In this document: piece by piece, positions 59,441 through 64,000 of the stretch | How the letters are laid out: each line of letters opens with the position of its first letter | Position numbering within the stretch: position 1 is the stretch's first letter | Assembly (NCBI RefSeq): GCF_037975245.1 | Contig: NC_092576.1 | Span: forward strand, 6,803,501 to 6,867,500 | Source: Apostichopus japonicus | Lineage: Eukaryota; Echinodermata; Holothuroidea; Aspidochirotida; Stichopodidae | Length of the DNA: 64,000 bases | Direction: 5' to 3' | The notes under the pieces: model-generated | What the model saw: only the letters and a program-made list of their open reading frames with translations | Databases searched by the model: none | Told to the model about the DNA's origin: nothing | Made by a program: the position numbers and the translations under genes

Positions 59441-60306
59441 TCACAATGAAATGACTTTAAGGCGTTTATTACCAGCATCAACAACCATCAAAAAATTCTG
59501 ATTTTGACAATGGTAATAGTGCAGCCCACGAACAAAGTCTAAACTTTTGTTCTTGTTTTGCCAAAACCACGGTTTTGGACTTTCCTCCAATGTTACACAC
59601 TTATTCTGCCTGGGTTCAGTGTAGCGCACGATACACTCGTATTGTGCTTTATATCCGGGATTTCTCAGTGCAATATAAATGTTACCCTTGTTATCTATGT
59701 CCATTCCTCTGCAATGGTTATTTGTTTTTACAGTATAAAGTCGGCATTTAAAATTATATGAATAAACATCAACTGCCATTCTTGCAAAGTCAGAAATGAA
59801 AAACTCATTTGAGCTACTTTTCTTAATGTACCAAGGATCTTCCAGACTACCGCTACAATAACAACCTAAATACTTACCATCGGAAGTAAATTTGGCCACT
59901 TGAGCCGACTTTTTCTTCCTACCTGTCAATACGTAAATACAATTTTCCCTCTCGCATGACGTAATACCTGCAGGTTCTTCCATGTTATGTTCACCAAACC
60001 TTTCCTTCTCATTCAATGATTCATCAAATTTTATGACACATTTACTCTTCTTGTCAGTAACAAATAAAGTATTTCCCAGGAAAGTTGCGGCAAATGGTTT
60101 AAAACCAGTTTCTTCCCAACGCTTTATCGTGTTTCCTGCTATGTTATATGCGTAGATTCCGTCGTCCATCAATATAAATATCTGATTTTTGAACGTGATG
60201 ACGTCGTGAGGTTGGATTATGCCTGGTATTTCTTGGAATGTTGGAGGTTCGTTGGTTTCCTGTAAGCTTTCGTTGATTTCATAACTATTGTCAGTTGTTT
60301 CGTGAC
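59441..60306 (-). CDS. NHL-type beta-propeller exon
   Basis: The exon reads as repeated four-stranded blades, each with a D(G/N)-type turn: VITFKNQIFILMDDGIYAYN, LGNTLFVTDKKSKCVIKFD, CIYVLTGRKKKSAQVAKF, NEFFISDFARMAVDVYSY, MDIDNKGNIYIALRNPG and FLMVVDAGNKRLKVISL. That makes about six blades, as in NHL propellers. The whole domain is in one exon, as is common for this family. Confidence 0.75.
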
Positions 60307-62907
60307 CTGTCAATAAGATAAACATTTGAGCAGATTTTAGTACTACAAATGGGGTAGGGAGGTAGGCATCGAAGCTGGAACCGGACATGTAGGAACCACG
60401 GGGCAGGAGGGGATTGAGGGGGATTTAGGAAAGCACAGAAATAAGGAAGAGTAAGGTAGAGAGCAGGGAGTCAGTAAACAACAGGGATGTATGGAGCAGA
60501 TAGGCAAGTAGACAGGGCGGTAGTAAAATAAGGAGGCACGGAGGATATGAGGCAGAGAGGCGGGAAGGCATGGAAACAGGGAGACAAGGAGACAGGGGGT
60601 ACGGAGGCAAGGAGGAAAGGAGGCAGAAAGAAGGGGAGTAACAGAGGCATTTAAGCAGGGAGTCAGATAGACAGAAAAGCATGGAAACAGGTAAACAGGA
60701 ACCACGGGGCAGAGGGGAATGAGGAAGGAACAGAGGTAAGGGAGAGTAAGGGAGCACCCGATACACATAGAGAACACAGTAACTGCTGTACATCTTTGAG
60801 TGTTGTACTAGAGTAAAATCTGGATCGTGCTAAAAATCAGTAGCATGTGCTATTAGGATTACAGGAAGAACTGAGGATGTGCCCTGGTGTAATCACAACA
60901 AATCTAGTTTGATGTATTTGTTTGGATTACCGTCCTCAGTTCTTACTGTTAACCTAATAGCACATGCTACCGATTTATCCGATTTTTCAGCACAATCCAG
61001 TTTTTATGATGGTACAAAGTTTTAAGATTGATATTGGTTACTGTAATCTCTTTGTGAATCGGTTGAAGTGAGGGAGCAGGGATGAGAAGGGAGTCAGGGT
61101 GCAGCGGGGATGTGTGGAGCAAGGAGGCACGGAGGCACGGAGGCATGAATGCACGGAGGCAGGATATCAGGGAGGCACTGAGACAGAAAGTGAGTCACGG
61201 AGGCATTTAGGCAGGGAGGTCGTGAGACATGTGGGAGATAGACAGAATAGCAATGAAACAGGGACTCAGGAAAGTAGGGAAGCAGGGAGAATGAAGAGAG
61301 TAGGAAGAAATGATATACCTCTTGAATCATCGGTCACTGTGCCACTGGAAGATTGATTGAATGGCCTACCCTGGGATAACTGAAATAACAAAAAGTTAGG
61401 TTCAAATGTGGTTTCTCATTTTTTTTTTGCATGCTTCAATGTATAGATGTGTGTTTTAACAGAAAGTCAAGTTGGTGCTTCTTATTCATTTCAAAGTCAA
61501 ATGTGATGCACACCCCTCTTTGTCCAAAGTATAATGATTAGCACAACCTTTCCTGTATCTTAAATTATAACCCAGCTATGCCTCATAATGCACCATTTTA
61601 CGTCTAAAATGTTAACTATATGTCTTTTTTTCGGGCGGGCGGGAGTGGTGGAGGGAAGGAGAGGGAAGGGGAGTAAGGAGTACCATCAAACCCCTTACAT
61701 AGCAGCCCGCTCCCATTACCTCAGCATCACAAATGCTTTACTTTAAATTCCTGGGCCACCTCAAATTTCGATATTAAGTAAAATAGGTATATTTATATAA
61801 ATATAAAACTTTCTACGCTAGATCTTCCTATATAAAACCAAATAAACTAAATAAGATTAAGTCTATGGGACCTACCTCTACTGCAAATTTCAAGTTTTCC
61901 TTCACTTTCTGCAGGGACTTATTTGATGCAGAAATCACCTTCCCCAGCTTATGTCGTTTTCTCAACTGGTATTTCTTCAACGTGTGTTCGCTGACATCTG
62001 TCAATATTTTCTGCAAATCTTTATTTGCATTCTGCACGTTTTCAAGTAATCCTTCATAAATAATTATTGAAAATAAATAAATTTAAACAACATTATCAAA
62101 AAAAATAAATAGTATTCCACAAAGAACGTAAAACATTTCACAAAGTCACCGGACTCTCGCAGGATAACGCGTATATGGACGCCGACGCATAACATTTATA
62201 AGGAAGGGAGGGGGTCAGGCAAGATTGTTAATAAGGATCAAAGACTGCGGGAAGAGGAAGCCTATAGAACACGGCCAACGATGGAAGCCCCCACCCCTAT
62301 ATTTGTATGTTCATTCATACTTAGTAAAGATTCCTAAATCCTATTGGTCCATTCAGGTCAGCTGACCGTGGTTAATCCTGTGAGTAACGCACGGTAAAAT
62401 TACGGGGCATCACTTTAATAAATCTTTGGTTATATGTAATCAAAAATGTTTTGTTTTATGATTTTCCCCCAAATGGTAGTGTATGAATGAACGGGGTTAA
62501 TCAACGGTCTAGCGTGCGTTACTCACATGATTAATGCACTCCGGGTGTGAATGCTATCGCTGGATGCACTCGGGCTCCGCCCTCGTGCATCACTTGCATT
62601 ATCCCCCGATCGTGCATTAATCCTGTGAGTAACGCACGCTAGACCGTTGATTAACCACTTATTAATCCATATATTACCTCCTTCATAATTACCTGGGTCG
62701 GTGTTGACATTAATTTTTTTCGTCAAATCTTTGAGAATGTTTTCCACAAATCTTGTATCATTGCATAGATCCTCACATTGTTGTTTCTTATTGCCGAACA
62801 GTGTCTGCTTGACTTGGGATATCGATGAGTGAATATCTTTACACAATTGTACAGCGGATGTGACTTCACCGATCATCCTGACTATTCTGTATACTTGTCG
62901 AAGGTCT
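59441..62907 (-). CDS. TRIM/NHL-like protein, C-terminal exons (partial)
   Basis: Four exons join in phase: 62693-62907, 61876-62051, 61319-61379 and 59441-60306 (stop TGA at 59443-59441). The first two encode an alpha-helical, probably coiled-coil region (for example RIVRMIGEVTSAVQLCKDIH and LLENVQNANKDLQKILTDVS), the third a short Ser/Thr-rich linker, the fourth a 288-codon beta-propeller. No RING or B-box is seen; the first exon enters in phase 2, so the gene starts further upstream (right). The layout fits TRIM2/3/71-like or related NHL proteins, which use the propeller to bind RNA or protein. Whether it is a ubiquitin ligase cannot be said without the N-terminus. All splice sites are consensus. 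Confidence 0.7.
60390..61300. repeat. Purine-rich minisatellites flanking an inverted repeat
   Basis: Units of about 10-20 bases such as GGAGGCACGG and GGGAGACAAGGAGACAGG fill 60390-60770 and 61080-61300. Between them, 60808-60880 and 60933-61006 are inverted copies (both contain GTAGCATGTGCTATTAGG and GAACTGAGGA words), an apparent foldback element of about 200 bases. All lie in the intron before the propeller exon. Confidence 0.8.
62090..62494. other. Intron of the NHL gene
   Basis: Plain sequence apart from one copy of GGTTAATCCTGTGAGTAACG near 62370, a solo arm of the adjacent foldback element. Confidence 0.6.
62494..62657. mobile_element. Foldback element with about 45-bp arms
   Basis: Bases 62494-62539 (GGTTAATCAACGGTCTAGCG, then TGCGTTACTCAC and TTAATGCAC) are the reverse complement of 62612-62657 with one mismatch. 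The 72-base centre is itself partly palindromic (TCGGGCTCCGCCCTCG). It lies just beyond the donor of the first NHL exon seen. It is probably a MITE; no coding is present. Confidence 0.8.
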
Positions 62908-63059
62908 CTGAAAATTAAACTGAAATGTTGAAAGAATAATATTCTACAATTACATAGCAATTTCTAGTGGCGTCAATCTGAATGATTATCCGTTACGTCG
63001 GTAGTAATTCAATATTAGTGTCACGTATATACTGTGCTAATTTCAGTAAAAGAAAAGGG

Positions 63060-64000
63060 TCAAACAGTCAATTTCGAGAGGTTGTACCATGGATCTGCAG
63101 CATTTGACTATCAAATGTCGCCCATTTTACCTACCTAGGGAATTCTCATCGGTGACCTTGACGTCTGTTTATATTCATCCAGGGGCCAATTCAACGGTGG
63201 CACTTACTGATCTCGCAAACGTCATTACAAAGCCGAGAATTTAAATCCGGATACTCTTTCAATTGTTGCCGGGGATTTCAACAAAGCTAATTTGAGGACC
63301 GTACTCCCTAACTTTAAACAACACGTTACTTGTCCGACTCGCGGGAGGAGAACTCTGGACCATTGTTACTCCAAGGTTAAATCAGCCTACAAATCTGTCG
63401 AACGCCACAGTCTTGGTAAATCGGATCATTCGGTAGTCCTGCTCATACCGGCCTACAAACAAGAACTCAAGCAATCTAAACCGATCAAGAAGGAGGTAAT
63501 CCTTTGGCCCCAGTCTTCGGTCGATCAGTTGATTGATTGTTTCCATAGGACTGACTGGGATGTTTTCAAGAGTAACAATGATCTGGATGAATTCACTGTC
63601 GCCGTGACGGTGTATTTACGCTTTTGTCAAGAACAGTGTTTACCTACAAAAACGGTGACGTCATATCCGAACAGCAAACCATGGTTTGATAAGTTCATTC
63701 GGTCCAAGCTCGTCGCCAAGGACGCTGCTTATCGTTCCTGGAATACCGATCCGGAATCCTACCGGCAGGCCATATCAAATTTGAAGAAAGCTATCCGGGA
63801 CTCGAAGAGGACGTACCGGGATAAGGTTGAGGAGAAGTTCGAATCGGGTGACGCTAAAGCTCTCTGGTCGAACTTGAGCCTGATCACACAATACAAAGGT
63901 CCCGCGAAAACCGCTGACACCGATGATGTCACATTGCCCGACCAGCTGAATGAGTTCTACGTCAGATTTGACCGCCAGAATACCAGTGTCCCGGTACCCG
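63060..64000 (+). mobile_element. 5'-truncated CR1/L2-like LINE with a frameshift
   Basis: The plus strand reads the C-terminal part of an apurinic-type endonuclease (CRPFYLPREFSSVTLTSVYI, then after a one-base frameshift near 63235 IVAGDFNKANL, TCPTRGRRTLDHCYS and the catalytic-type GKSDHSVVLL). The linker towards the reverse transcriptase follows (KPWFDKFIRSKLVAKDAAYR, then ALWSNLSLITQYKG). The reverse transcriptase would begin past the window end. The N-terminal endonuclease half is absent, so the copy is 5'-truncated and cannot move by itself. It lies upstream of the NHL exons in opposite orientation and may separate them from the gene's 5' end. Confidence 0.8.

Overview
The window looks like nuclear DNA of a marine invertebrate, most likely a deuterostome such as an echinoderm. 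This is an inference. The genes have many short exons with GT-AG introns. The introns are AT-rich and full of (TA)n and minisatellites. tRNA-derived SINEs, LINE fragments and DNA-transposon relics are common. The protein families (immunoglobulin receptors, NACHT NTPases, TRIM/NHL-like proteins, one KIF27/KIF7-type kinesin) fit such an animal. No prokaryotic or viral genome organisation is seen. All gene models come from reading splice sites and reading-frame phase by eye.

Layout. (1) 0.4-3.6 kb, minus strand: a broken Ig-domain transmembrane receptor gene. It has an intact signal-peptide/Ig exon, a frameshifted Ig exon, further Ig fragments and a transmembrane exon. A tRNA-like SINE head followed by a hammerhead ribozyme-like motif lies inside it. 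(2) 5.37-18.17 kb, plus strand, diverging from the first: an apparently intact gene for a single-pass receptor with signal peptide, four Ig-like domains and one membrane helix, followed inside the cell by a complete NACHT NTPase domain and a degenerate repeat-like tail. Reading through the donor after exon 7 would give a shorter receptor that lacks NACHT and ends in tyrosine motifs. (3) 18.2-23.3 kb: a convergent intergenic region with repeats. (4) 23.34-51.64 kb, minus strand: a 31-exon gene for a KIF27/KIF7/Costal-2-type kinesin of about 1,337 residues. All exon phases agree. Its introns hold many tandem arrays, and at least four of these are amplified copies of the gene's own splice junctions. 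(5) 51.6-59.4 kb: intergenic mobile-element territory, with a foldback element, a hAT-like element with a near-perfect 8-bp target duplication, SINE copies, a LINE 3' end and two tandem arrays. (6) 59.44-62.91 kb, minus strand: the 3' exons of a TRIM/NHL-like gene (coiled coil then beta-propeller). (7) 63.06-64.0 kb, plus strand: a 5'-truncated, frameshifted CR1/L2-like LINE running off the window.

How the genes relate. The two Ig receptor genes are head to head and share about 1.8 kb of upstream DNA, so they look like members of a local immune-type receptor family in which one copy has decayed. The NHL gene may also belong to an expanded family. The kinesin is a conserved cilium/Hedgehog-pathway type and has no obvious functional link to its neighbours. 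The items most worth checking are the Ig-transmembrane-NACHT fusion with its possible two-ended transcript, the three hammerhead-like motifs and the splice-junction-seeded tandem arrays.
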